Positions 32,892 through 41,662 of a stretch of 64,000 nucleotides of DNA are shown here, in pieces. Under the pieces are notes generated by a model. That model was not told where the DNA came from and searched no databases. It saw only the letters and a program-made list of their open reading frames with translations. A program made the position numbers and the translations under genes. Source of the stretch: Bacteroidaceae bacterium (GTDB lineage Bacteria > Bacteroidota > Bacteroidia > Bacteroidales > Bacteroidaceae). Each line of letters begins with the position of its first letter. Positions within the stretch are counted from its first letter, which is position 1. The stretch covers positions 26,066 through 90,065 of the forward strand of contig JAILDV010000012.1 of NCBI GenBank assembly GCA_024688885.1, read 5' to 3'.

Positions 32892-33722
32892 TTAGGCAAT
32901 CTTCATCTTCAAGGCTTCAACCATCTTGGCATAGACCTCATTGAGTTCCTGGAGCTGACCGGCAAGCTTGCGTGTCTGCTCGTTCACCTCGTCGATAGTG
33001 GCAGACTGTGTGCCAACGCTCTTGAGCTGCATCTCATAGAAACGGTTGATACCCGTGAGGGTGCGGTTCATGTTCTCCATCTCCTCGGAGTCGCGAGTGA
33101 GACGCGCGCTCTGCTCTGCCACCTCCTTGAGGGTGTCGGTGAGTTCGGTCAGCTGCTCCACATAAGCCTTGGTTGCCTCCTGCATCTCTGGTGCCATGCT
33201 CTGGAACTGAGCTGAACGGAACACAGGAGCAGAAGAGATATTCTCTGCCAACTGAGCAGCATCGACAGGAGCTGAAGGCTGAACGCTCTCACCTGTTGAC
33301 TCAGCATTACCAGAGCCGCCATTGATGACGATGGTGCCTCCAGCAGGCACGCCACCACCAATCACAACGGTGCCACCAGCAGGAGCATTCGCCATACCTG
33401 TAGCTGCATTTGCCAAGGCTGCAACAGTTTCTTCTGAGAGAGCCGTATTGGTTTGTGCTGCAATAGCTGCATTTTCAGCCACCTCCTCAGCCAATTCCTG
33501 TGCATCCATACTCTCCTGAGGTTCGAAACCTGCCAAGAAGAACACGATGACCTCAGTGCCCATACCGAGCCAAAGCATGATGTCTGCTCCATCCATATGG
33601 GTGAGCTTGAAGAGGGCACCTGCAATCACGACGGATGCACCCCAACTGTATGCATAATTCAAGAAAGTCTGACCGCGCTTCGTACGGAGCCACTTCTGTA
33701 TGCCTGTATATTGTGTTGCCAT
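32892..33722 (-). CDS. gldL: Type IX secretion system motor protein GldL/PorL, with Gly-rich insertion
   Basis: A 276-residue inner-membrane protein with two helices (about 24-40 and 45-66). Lys39 and Glu57 sit in these helices and may correspond to the Lys/Glu pair important for the GldL proton path. The cytoplasmic part has helical segments and, near 125-150, an odd low-complexity stretch PAGGTVVIGGGVPAGGTIV in which PAGGT-V/I-V-I repeats. Coiled-coil-like helices with many Glu and Leu (LTDTLKEVAEQSARL) end the protein. The region up to gldM (32792-32891) holds AT-rich repeats of the TTGACAATTT type. Confidence 0.92.
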   Translation of the reverse strand: MATQYTGIQKWLRTKRGQTFLNYAYSWGASVVIAGALFKLTHMDGADIMLWLGMGTEVIVFFLAGFEPQESMDAQELAEEVAENAAIAAQTNTALSEETVAALANAATGMANAPAGGTVVIGGGVPAGGTIVINGGSGNAESTGESVQPSAPVDAAQLAENISSAPVFRSAQFQSMAPEMQEATKAYVEQLTELTDTLKEVAEQSARLTRDSEEMENMNRTLTGINRFYEMQLKSVGTQSATIDEVNEQTRKLAGQLQELNEVYAKMVEALKMKIA

Positions 33723-33724
33723 AA

Positions 33725-33896
33725 AGACCCCTCCCCCGCCTCCCCTGAATGGGAGGAGTAGAATGTTTTGTGGGGGAGAATTCTACTTACTATTTATTGA
33801 CTATATTTATTATCTCTTATTGACTATTCTTACTTTTCATCACTCAACACCCCGTATGGTCTCCCTCCCCATTACGGGGGAGGGCTGGGGAGAGGG
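33725..33896. repeat. GC-rich palindromes and G-run motif in the gldL-gldK gap
   Basis: CCTCCC-ctgaat-GGGAGG (about 33742-33759), GTAGAAT...ATTCTAC (about 33757-33786) and CCCTCCCC-attac-GGGGGAGGG (33862-33884) form separate hairpins. G runs at 33876-33896 (GGGGG, GGG, GGGG, GGG) meet the simple G-quadruplex pattern on the + strand. The 180-base gap lies inside the minus T9SS operon, so the RNA carries the complements. Confidence 0.6.
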
Positions 33897-33902
33897 TCTT
33901 CC

Positions 33903-35336
33903 CTATTTCTTAGCCTTCGAAGCCGTACCCAATTGCGACCTCACGCATCGGAAGCCCACGAAAGAACGTCCCACATTCTGATACTCATACGAGCGCCATG
34001 CACTCTTAATGAAACTTTCAGGGTCTTTCCATGAACCACCACGCACACTCTTCTTCTTCAACGCGTATGGGTCTTCCTTTGCCGCATTGTAGGTGAGTGT
34101 CGGGTTCATATCGCTCATGGAGAGTACGCCTGCCTCGGTATAGACGGTGCTTGTCCACTCTGCTACATTACCTGCCATGTCGTAAAGACCATTGGAGTTG
34201 GCGCTGTAGATACCCGTCTTGGAGGTGATGAGGTTACCATCCTTCGTGTAGTTGCCTCGGTCGGGCTTGAAGTTGGCATAGAAGCATCCCTTGTCGCTCG
34301 ACACACCATCCTGCTGCCAAGGCAGTTCATTGCCATCCTTACCACGGGCGGCAAACTCCCATTCTGCCTCGGTAGGCAGACGGTAGCGCTGCACAAACTT
34401 TGCCTGTGGGCCCAAACCCTTCAGGAGGAAGTCGGTACGCCAGTTGCAGAACGCATTTGCCTGCTCCCAGTTCACACCCACCACGGGGTATTCGTTATAG
34501 TTGGAATGGGTGAAGTAAAGGCGCATGTACACCTCATTCTCCGCATTCTGGAAGTCGTTAATCCAGCAAGTGGTGTCAGGATACACATTCACGATGTAGG
34601 TGTTGACAAAATCCCACATGCTGCTGAGCGGACGCGTGATGGTCTCACGATGAATGATGCCATCATCATCCACGTATGCCGTGTCCTTCGAAATCATCAC
34701 CACCTCATTGGGATCAGTCTCAAAGTCTGTGTTGAGATTACGCTCATTAGGGTCAAGGCGATACTTGCGCTTGGCAGCCATCACATAGTCGAACACCTCA
34801 TAGCGGTAGTTCAGCTGCTTTACATCCAGCATCTTCTCCCCCGTCACAGGGTGATAGGTATAGACACTCTCCATCGCACGTTCCTGGTCTTCATCAGGAT
34901 TGCGAGGCAAAGCTTTGTTCCAGTTCAGATGAGGGGTGACTGGCTCACCATACTTGTCCTCCTCAATCTTGTAGCTCTCGTCGCCCCCATAAGCAGGGTC
35001 AGCCAGACGTTCACGGATGATGGAGTCACGTACCCAATAGACAAACTGACGATACATGGAGTTGGTCACCTCCTTCTCATCCATCCAGAAGGCATCCACG
35101 CTGATGTCCCTCGTAGGCACATCCTTGCCCCACAGGCTGTCGGTCTTATCCGTACCCATCTTGAGGCTACCACGCTTCACTAACACCATGCCATAAGGTG
35201 CCGGTTCCGACATGGACGTGCCACCGACACCAGTCACTTCGCCACCTGACGCATTCGAACCTCCCTTGCTCGAAAAGCAGGAAGCCACCGCCAAGGCGAA
35301 GACCACTGTACCTATAGCAAACAATAATTTTTTCAT
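33903..35336 (-). CDS. gldK: Type IX secretion system lipoprotein GldK/PorK
   Basis: A 477-residue outer-membrane lipoprotein with a formylglycine-generating-enzyme/sulfatase-modifying fold, used structurally in the T9SS ring. The lipobox is in LAVASCFSS (Cys20). FGE-like motifs include PYGMVLVKRGSLKMGTD, EKEVTNSMYRQFV, YRLPTEAEWEFAARGKDG, and RGGSWKDPESFIKSAWRSY near the end. I chose ATG 35336, where the signal peptide starts. It follows porP after 56 bases containing a short repeat related to AACTCTC. Confidence 0.95.
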   Translation of the reverse strand: MKKLLFAIGTVVFALAVASCFSSKGGSNASGGEVTGVGGTSMSEPAPYGMVLVKRGSLKMGTDKTDSLWGKDVPTRDISVDAFWMDEKEVTNSMYRQFVYWVRDSIIRERLADPAYGGDESYKIEEDKYGEPVTPHLNWNKALPRNPDEDQERAMESVYTYHPVTGEKMLDVKQLNYRYEVFDYVMAAKRKYRLDPNERNLNTDFETDPNEVVMISKDTAYVDDDGIIHRETITRPLSSMWDFVNTYIVNVYPDTTCWINDFQNAENEVYMRLYFTHSNYNEYPVVGVNWEQANAFCNWRTDFLLKGLGPQAKFVQRYRLPTEAEWEFAARGKDGNELPWQQDGVSSDKGCFYANFKPDRGNYTKDGNLITSKTGIYSANSNGLYDMAGNVAEWTSTVYTEAGVLSMSDMNPTLTYNAAKEDPYALKKKSVRGGSWKDPESFIKSAWRSYEYQNVGRSFVGFRCVRSQLGTASKAKK

Positions 35337-35392
35337 TCTATTATATGTTTTGTGTATATTTTCCACTTGATGAACTGTCAACTCTCAACTTC

Positions 35393-36334
35393 CTACAGCC
35401 ACCTCACACTCTGGTGCTTGTTCCTTCCCTTCTTGAAGAGGTCGAGGTCTGTCTGGTAGCTCAACACCACCTCATGGCTTCCGTGAACCAATCCCACCCC
35501 CGAAGTGTACATCTGATAGCTGTATCCCAGATTGACACCGTGAAACATGCCTCCGACAAGGAATGTCACCGAGACATTGGGGCTGTATCCCACACCTCCA
35601 TAGAACTTCTTCTCATCACGTTCATAAGCCACCTTGCACTGCACATCTTCCCTCCACGTATCCATATCCGACTGTACCAAGAAGGATGGTTGCAACGATA
35701 ATAACGAATTTTTCAACTTAATATTGCCTCCTCCCATCAAATAATACACTCTCGGCACTTCCACCTCATACCTTTGCTCTAACAAAAGCGTAGGTGCCAA
35801 TAAGTGTTGCGACGAGACTCCCAACCATAGTTTTGGATGATAGTAGTAGAGACCTACGCCCATATCCACCTTCGTGCCTTTTACCTCAGAAGAGGGAACA
35901 GCCGGATCACTGTTGTCTTCCATCTTCACACTTTTCATGCTCATCCGCTCGCTCATCAGCACGCCCTGCACACCCAGTGCCAACCTGCCCCGCTTACTCA
36001 ACTTCACGTTGTAGGCATACTGCAACCCGATTCGATTCGTATTGAACACACCCGCATTGTCATTAAGAAAACTGAGACCTGCCCCATGATGAGCATTCAG
36101 GAAATACACAGGCATGTCAGCACTCACAAACAATGACGCAGGTGTTTCGTCATACCCCATCATCTGCATCGAATACGTAGCAGCCACGTTCAAGTTGCCA
36201 TCAGTGCCCGACACAGCAGGATTGTAAAACGACTTGAGGGTTGTGTAGTCCGAAAACTGCACATCCCATTGTGCTCTCACCTCCAGCATCGCTACAGCAA
36301 AGAGAGCCGACAACACGAAAATTCGTCTATTCAT
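35393..36334 (-). CDS. porP: PorP/SprF-family type IX secretion membrane protein
   Basis: A 313-residue outer-membrane barrel of the PorP/SprF family, with signal peptide MNRRIFVLSALFAVAMLEVRA. The typical opening WDVQFSDYTTLKSFYNPAVSG is followed by SFLNDNAGVFNTNRIGLQYAY and repeated Gly/aromatic strands. The family helps bring certain cargo to the outside or anchor other T9SS proteins. ATG 36334 is used; a GTG at 36337 is an alternative. It heads the porP-gldK-gldL-gldM-gldN operon. Confidence 0.92.
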   Translation of the reverse strand: MNRRIFVLSALFAVAMLEVRAQWDVQFSDYTTLKSFYNPAVSGTDGNLNVAATYSMQMMGYDETPASLFVSADMPVYFLNAHHGAGLSFLNDNAGVFNTNRIGLQYAYNVKLSKRGRLALGVQGVLMSERMSMKSVKMEDNSDPAVPSSEVKGTKVDMGVGLYYYHPKLWLGVSSQHLLAPTLLLEQRYEVEVPRVYYLMGGGNIKLKNSLLSLQPSFLVQSDMDTWREDVQCKVAYERDEKKFYGGVGYSPNVSVTFLVGGMFHGVNLGYSYQMYTSGVGLVHGSHEVVLSYQTDLDLFKKGRNKHQSVRWL

Positions 36335-36395
36335 CACCTATAAATAACTCAGTTTTCCCCTTTTTATTGTGCAAGAAAAGGAAAAGTTTACCTAT

Positions 36396-36432
36396 AAAAA
36401 AAGGAAGCCCTGGATTCACATCCCAGACTCCC
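36396..36432 (-). terminator. Intrinsic terminator-like hairpin in front of porP (possible attenuator)
   Basis: The minus transcript reads GGGAGTCTGGGAT-gtga-ATCCAGGGCTTCC then seven T (36402-36396). The stem has 13 positions with one mismatch and three wobbles. It lies 61 bases before the porP start and downstream of a possible -7 box at 36485-36492. It may attenuate the T9SS operon, or end transcripts from the gene at 36801-37343. Confidence 0.6.
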
Positions 36433-36484
36433 AACTAAAAAACAGAGTTAGTTAATATATAATAATAGGTACTTATGTAGATTG

Positions 36485-36492
36485 CAAAGGTA
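36485..36492 (-). promoter_or_regulatory. Candidate promoter of the T9SS operon
   Basis: Minus strand TACCTTTG, a perfect -7 box, about 150 bases upstream of porP. No clear -33 element is seen. The remaining bases up to 36736 show no recognisable structure. Confidence 0.5.
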
Positions 36493-36736
36493 AAGAATAA
36501 GATTCACATATCACTACGTCTTTCAGAGAAAAATCGAGATAAAGGGTGAAAAAGTGCTCAAAAAATAGCTATTTTTCATTTTTTGAGTTTCTTTTTGTCT
36601 TTTCGTCGATTTAATTCTCCCTTTCTTACCTAAGCAACCATACCTATCATATATTGACACTCACTGATTTACACTAATCTTTTCCATTATGATTTATGTT
36701 GTGTTCTTTCTTCTAAATGCTTGTATGGTCACTCTT

Positions 36737-36782
36737 GAGTGCGTAAGTTCCGGAAACTATATTCCGAGAACCCACGCACTTA
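36737..36782 (-). terminator. Terminator of the Gly-rich CpxP-like gene
   Basis: AAGTGCGTGGGTTCtcGGAA and TTCCGGAACTTACGCACTC form a long imperfect stem 18 bases after the stop. A flanking pyrimidine run is weak. Confidence 0.65.
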
Positions 36783-36800
36783 AGAACTAAGTCGTTTCGT

Positions 36801-37343
<543 letters not shown>

Positions 37344-37608
37344 AACGCTTATTTTTTATATAGGTTTTTGTATTATAAGTTTAGTAATTGATAATCAAAT
37401 ATGATTTACGCTTATATGACGCATGGGACTGAAAGATAGTTTAATTAAGAAATGTTAAAAAATGAAAAAGAAATTGGAACACATTATCTATTATATACAA
37501 TAAACAGCACACAAGAATACAATTTCGAGTAGAAAAACGATAATTAGACCAATTTCCACATTAATTATATTATTACTGTCTGCTATACTATTCACATCGT
37601 CAAAAAAA
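37344..37608. other. AT-rich gap, no gene seen
   Basis: Together with the terminator at 37602-37637 this fills the 315-base gap before the OmpA-family gene. It is AT-rich. A possible minus-strand -7 box (TATCTTTC, 37438-37431) could serve the Gly-rich gene. I see no coding frame or further structure. Confidence 0.5.
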
Positions 37609-37637
37609 GAGGGTGTGTCAAAATTGGCACACCCTCT
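37602..37637 (-). terminator. Intrinsic terminator of the OmpA-family gene
   Basis: GAGGGTGTG and CACACCCTC (37609-37617, 37628-37636) with a run of seven T after it on the minus strand, 22 bases downstream of the stop. Confidence 0.85.
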
Positions 37638-37658
37638 CCATATTATTATACAGTGATT

Positions 37659-38798
37659 TTACTTGCTCTGCTCAATGAACACAGCCACGCGGTTCCAGTC
37701 GTTCTCGTCGAAGAGTTCATCTGTTACACCGAGGCCCTTATGAGTGAGGCGGTCTGGAGAAATCTTGTAAACATTAACAAGCATATCATAAACTGCCTTA
37801 GCACGAGCATCAGAGAGTTTCTGGTTAAGCTCAGGATTACCTTCTGGTGATGCATAACCATTGATGAGCACCTTGCTGGTTGGGTGGTTTTGCATATACT
37901 TGGCAATCATAGCAACAGATGGCTTCTGAGAAGCATCAATAGTGCTCTTTCCAAGCTGGAAGATAACCACAGGAGCCAACTGGGTTTCTTTCACAATGGT
38001 CTTCTCGACTATCTTCTCAACAGGCTTTTCAACAATCTTCTCAACAGGCACTTCCTTGATGACTTCCTTTGGCTTCTTAGCCAATTCTGCATTAAGACGT
38101 GCAATCTCAGACTGCATAGCACCCACATCGTAAGTCTTGAAGTGATGTGTACCGTTAGAAGTCTTGAAGTTAAAGATGTATTTAACACCGAGAGCAAACT
38201 GTGCACCTTTGCTGTTAAAAGCCAAGTTGCCATAACTATTGCCAGGTTTGCTCAAATTCCACAGTACAGATGGTTCCACGCGAATCGTACTTGCCTTGCT
38301 GCTGCCCAAGTTGAAATCAATAGCAAAACCAGTCTTCGCACCCAAGTAGTTATTTGCTTTGTCTGAAACCTTAGGAGTAAAGCCATGTATCCAGTCAACA
38401 CCTGTCACCAAACTCAACTCAACAGCACGTGGAGAGCCTTTGTAACCTCCAAAGAGATTAGAGAGGTTCGTCACACCATCCACACCTACAGTGATAGCAC
38501 GGAAGACGTTAAAGTTACCATTGGCATTCTTGTTAAAACGGATTCCATCAGATCCATGAGAACCAAACAAAGCGCTACCTTCAGCTTCCAAAGCGAAGGC
38601 AGGTGAAATTCTTTTGCCAACAGTGATGTTACCCATTCCATTCAGAGGAAACATGGGATCACAACTCATGGGGGCTGTCACACCACCACCAATGCCGAAA
38701 TACCAGTTGTCGAAGAACTTACTGCTCTCAATAGCAGTCTGTGCATTTGCAGCAACGCTGGATGCTGCAATGGCGATCACGAAAAGAAACTTCTTCAT
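37659..38798 (-). CDS. OmpA-family outer-membrane protein
   Basis: A protein of 379 residues: signal peptide (MKKFLFVIAIAASSVAANA), an N-terminal beta-barrel region (about 20-210), then a spacer with repeated KPVEKIVEK blocks. The C-terminal OmpA peptidoglycan-binding domain (about 270-379) contains INGYASPEGNPELNQKLSDARA and DRLTHKGLGVTD. Such proteins tie the outer membrane to the cell wall. ATG 38798 is preferred over 38804. It lies 61 bases after the HEIGH protease gene; a weak AT hairpin (38837-38856) stands between them. Confidence 0.9.
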   Translation of the reverse strand: MKKFLFVIAIAASSVAANAQTAIESSKFFDNWYFGIGGGVTAPMSCDPMFPLNGMGNITVGKRISPAFALEAEGSALFGSHGSDGIRFNKNANGNFNVFRAITVGVDGVTNLSNLFGGYKGSPRAVELSLVTGVDWIHGFTPKVSDKANNYLGAKTGFAIDFNLGSSKASTIRVEPSVLWNLSKPGNSYGNLAFNSKGAQFALGVKYIFNFKTSNGTHHFKTYDVGAMQSEIARLNAELAKKPKEVIKEVPVEKIVEKPVEKIVEKTIVKETQLAPVVIFQLGKSTIDASQKPSVAMIAKYMQNHPTSKVLINGYASPEGNPELNQKLSDARAKAVYDMLVNVYKISPDRLTHKGLGVTDELFDENDWNRVAVFIEQSK

Positions 38799-38859
38799 AA
38801 TCATAATGTTTTAAATGTTAATAAAAAAACTCACTTATCAATTAGTAAGAATTGATTCA

Positions 38860-40956
38860 CTATTTTACGTTAAGATGCACTTCCATTGTAGCCCGGTACT
38901 TCTTTCCATCAGTATGAGTGTAGATAAAGGCTTGACGTATGGTGTAGGTCCTGCCTTTAGAAAGGCGGGAAGGATACTGTCCCAACTTACACACATAACT
39001 GTCTGGATACATCTCGGCATAGATGGCGGCAGTATTGTCATAGCCCACCACATTCCCAGCAGTGGAGAACCAATGCCCGTAGCACACATCGGAAGAAGTG
39101 GTCGTTGTTGTGTTATAATTCACTACGCCATTGCCACTGACACCGGCACAAACAACAGAACCTTTCGCCCCTGACGTGTTGCGCTTGACAGCTTTCATCT
39201 GTGCGGTACTAATTCCTAAAGCCTGACTGATAGCATCCATATCATACTGGATGTTCACGCTGGAATAGTCATTAGCGGCTGCCAAGTTGGCTTCAATCAC
39301 CACCGTAGTATCACGACGCACATAGTCTTCAGGGTAATCGGCATACGTTCGCGTAGTACCTATTGCTGCACAATTCTCAAATGCTACTTGATAGGGCCAC
39401 TGTTCATCATCACCAGCATCATCATTCCAAGGATGATGCCAATGCTCAGAGGGAGCACCCGTCACAACAAACCATGCCCGTTGGGTGTTTTCCGGCAAAG
39501 TCAGTTCCGCCATGCCCTCTTTATCACTATACATATCGCCATACACTCGGTCACCATCGTTCGTTTGTGCCACAAAACCATAACGCCATCCTGCCTTAGA
39601 CACATTTATTCCGCGATAGCCTGCTGCACCTGCAATACCTTGGAATCTGGCTTTCACAGTCACACCGCCCCTTATTCCTTTCAGTGGAATGATATTGAAT
39701 CCATAGTTTTGTGGACAGTCGTCAACATGTACAGCATAAGTGTCTTCAGAGCCTTCCACGTAAGTCAATCTCGTAGAAAACGAGTTCTGATAGTCTTTAC
39801 CACGATCACGAAGTCCATCAATGTCCCATGTAATAGACCGGCAAGCATAGTCAAACATCATCTCATTGAAATCGTCCTGAGTAGCATTATTCATTCGTTT
39901 GTAAGTTTCCACAGGATCCTCCGGACGCTTTGTCATGCGCCACATTTTACCCACAAAATCTTTCCCATATAGTTGGCACCAATAATACTGAATGAAGTAA
40001 TTGGCATAACGATAATCCTCATGTAATAAATTCTTATGGGAGGAGGATACATATTCGCCATAATAGCCATTGGTGAAAAGGGTGGCTGGGAACACATTGA
40101 AGGCTTGCCATTGGGCACAACTCTCCCACCAGCCATTGCCACCATCACCATTTGCACCGAAACCCCATCGCCAACCATAGTTCCATTCCGAGGAGTTCTT
40201 CACAACAGCATAGTCTGCACTGACAAGGTATTGGAACACATGACCGATTTCATGCGCTGCCGTATGTCCGCCTTCAGCGCCTGCCGCCCACGGATTGCAG
40301 TGGAACAAACCCACTTTGTAGGCTTTGGATTTCTTGGTGTTGCCGTCATAGTACCAAACCGTGCCGTCCTGCCCTGAACCGTCAGCTCGCCATTCTGTCT
40401 GATTGACGATGAACATGCTGATTTTGTGGTCGTCGGTAAGGGATTCACCTGGTTGAAGGAACCCCAATTCTTCCACATAACATTTCCAAATCTTCTCGGC
40501 ATTGTTGAGAAGAGTCTTCACATTGACGGAGGAGCCCCCTAAAGAGAGGGTGTTGCTTTTGGAGAGTGTCAATCCTTTCTCCCAAAAACATATAAAGTGC
40601 TCGGATTCCATGGAACGCTGAAAGCACCACTGCGAGGTTTCCTTGGTGAAATCGACTCCTGCGTATCCTGATGGCTTGACCAACGTTCGCTCAACTCCAT
40701 CAAGGCGATAGACACCATTCTTGCGATAGTCGCGAGAGGTGGTCCTCACTTGGTCGCGTGCAGCACTGTACTTGTACAATTTATAGCTTGAACGGGCAAA
40801 GCCTATAGAATCCACATCCGTCAAATCCACCACTTCATTTTCCGTGAAACGGTCGTCGAACTGCACCCAGAGGGTGTTTGGATGTTCTTGGGCATGAAGC
40901 GCCAGACTAATCATGCAGGCTGATAATGCAATCAGGATGGGGTGGCTTTTTCTCAT
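38860..40956 (-). CDS. Secreted HEIGH-motif zinc metalloprotease-like protein (DUF6055/DUF4859 type)
   Basis: 698 residues with a signal peptide (LIALSACMISLALHA). A peptidase-like region holds the zinc signature HEIGH at residues 235-239, within AAHEIGHVFQYL, followed by ESCAQWQAFNVFP. I read it as a DUF6055-type domain. A beta-rich middle follows. The C-terminal 170 residues (VIEANLAAANDYSSVNIQYD...) look like DUF4859. Near residues 131-145 a Ser/Gly-rich stretch is encoded by DNA containing CCCTCTCTTTAGGGGG, resembling a small palindromic repeat. A small companion gene lies 13 bases upstream. There is no obvious T9SS tail. Confidence 0.8.
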   Translation of the reverse strand: MRKSHPILIALSACMISLALHAQEHPNTLWVQFDDRFTENEVVDLTDVDSIGFARSSYKLYKYSAARDQVRTTSRDYRKNGVYRLDGVERTLVKPSGYAGVDFTKETSQWCFQRSMESEHFICFWEKGLTLSKSNTLSLGGSSVNVKTLLNNAEKIWKCYVEELGFLQPGESLTDDHKISMFIVNQTEWRADGSGQDGTVWYYDGNTKKSKAYKVGLFHCNPWAAGAEGGHTAAHEIGHVFQYLVSADYAVVKNSSEWNYGWRWGFGANGDGGNGWWESCAQWQAFNVFPATLFTNGYYGEYVSSSHKNLLHEDYRYANYFIQYYWCQLYGKDFVGKMWRMTKRPEDPVETYKRMNNATQDDFNEMMFDYACRSITWDIDGLRDRGKDYQNSFSTRLTYVEGSEDTYAVHVDDCPQNYGFNIIPLKGIRGGVTVKARFQGIAGAAGYRGINVSKAGWRYGFVAQTNDGDRVYGDMYSDKEGMAELTLPENTQRAWFVVTGAPSEHWHHPWNDDAGDDEQWPYQVAFENCAAIGTTRTYADYPEDYVRRDTTVVIEANLAAANDYSSVNIQYDMDAISQALGISTAQMKAVKRNTSGAKGSVVCAGVSGNGVVNYNTTTTTSSDVCYGHWFSTAGNVVGYDNTAAIYAEMYPDSYVCKLGQYPSRLSKGRTYTIRQAFIYTHTDGKKYRATMEVHLNVK

Positions 40957-40969
40957 GGTCTCTCTGTTT

Positions 40970-41422
40970 TTACTTCTTCTTTACTTTTAAGGAGGATTTG
41001 CCTGTGCTTATCACGTATGTTCCTTTTTCCAACTCGTTCAAATGAACAGTGATGGCATAGTCTGTCTTCTCCACCCAAACTTTCACTTCCTTGCCATCAA
41101 TCGTATATACCTTCAAGTCCTTCACTGCATCAGCAGGAATGATGATCGTGTTTGCTGCCATGGTCACATTCTGCTTGGAAAGCAAATCTTCAATGGCATT
41201 CGGGTCATCGGCTTCTGAGATGTAGAAGTTCTTGATGTCACTGAACTCATAGACATCTTCATTGACCACCATCCGGCCTTCCTTGAAACGCAGAATCGGG
41301 TTTACACCTGTGGATAATAAATAATAGATTTTGGTGCCGTCGTTCAGCGTGAACACAACACTCTTTGCCGAGACTCCCAACGAAGTCGTCAGCAACAGCA
41401 ATAAACAAATCCATTTTTTCAT
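40970..41422 (-). CDS. Small secreted companion protein with T9SS-tail-like C-terminus
   Basis: 150 residues: signal peptide (MKKWICLLLLLTTSLGVSA), then the FTLNDGTKIYY / RMVVNEDVYEFSDIKNFYI pattern seen in many Bacteroidota surface proteins. It ends in a short beta domain with LEKGTYVISTGKSSLKVKKK, which resembles a type A T9SS sorting tail. It has the same layout as 27142-27621 and likewise lies directly upstream of a large secreted protease. The function is unknown; it may accompany or anchor the larger protein (inference). Confidence 0.78.
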   Translation of the reverse strand: MKKWICLLLLLTTSLGVSAKSVVFTLNDGTKIYYLLSTGVNPILRFKEGRMVVNEDVYEFSDIKNFYISEADDPNAIEDLLSKQNVTMAANTIIIPADAVKDLKVYTIDGKEVKVWVEKTDYAITVHLNELEKGTYVISTGKSSLKVKKK

Positions 41423-41452
41423 ATCTTCAAGTATAAATGATTCTTCAAAGAG

Positions 41453-41641
41453 TTAATCCCCGTCGTGGCGGAAGATGCTTTTCACATTGAAACCATACCA
41501 CACCATCGCAATGAGGAACACTGCCATCATGACGATGGAAGTGGTGTCATGCAGCACGGTGTAAAGCCAAACGCTGGCACCAAAACCCACCATAATGAAG
41601 ATGAGAGACAGTATCATGAACACCTTTTTCAGTTTATCCAT
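41453..41641 (-). CDS. Small two-span membrane protein
   Basis: 62 residues starting MDKLKKVFMILSLIFIMVGF, with two hydrophobic helices (about 8-27 and 35-53) joined by a short polar loop (LHDTTS). It ends VKSIFRHDGD. ATG 41641 is used; a GTG just upstream is possible. It is 21 bases downstream of cysS. No family is recognised with confidence. Confidence 0.7.
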   Translation of the reverse strand: MDKLKKVFMILSLIFIMVGFGASVWLYTVLHDTTSIVMMAVFLIAMVWYGFNVKSIFRHDGD

Positions 41642-41662
41642 CACGCAATAGTATTGGAATGC

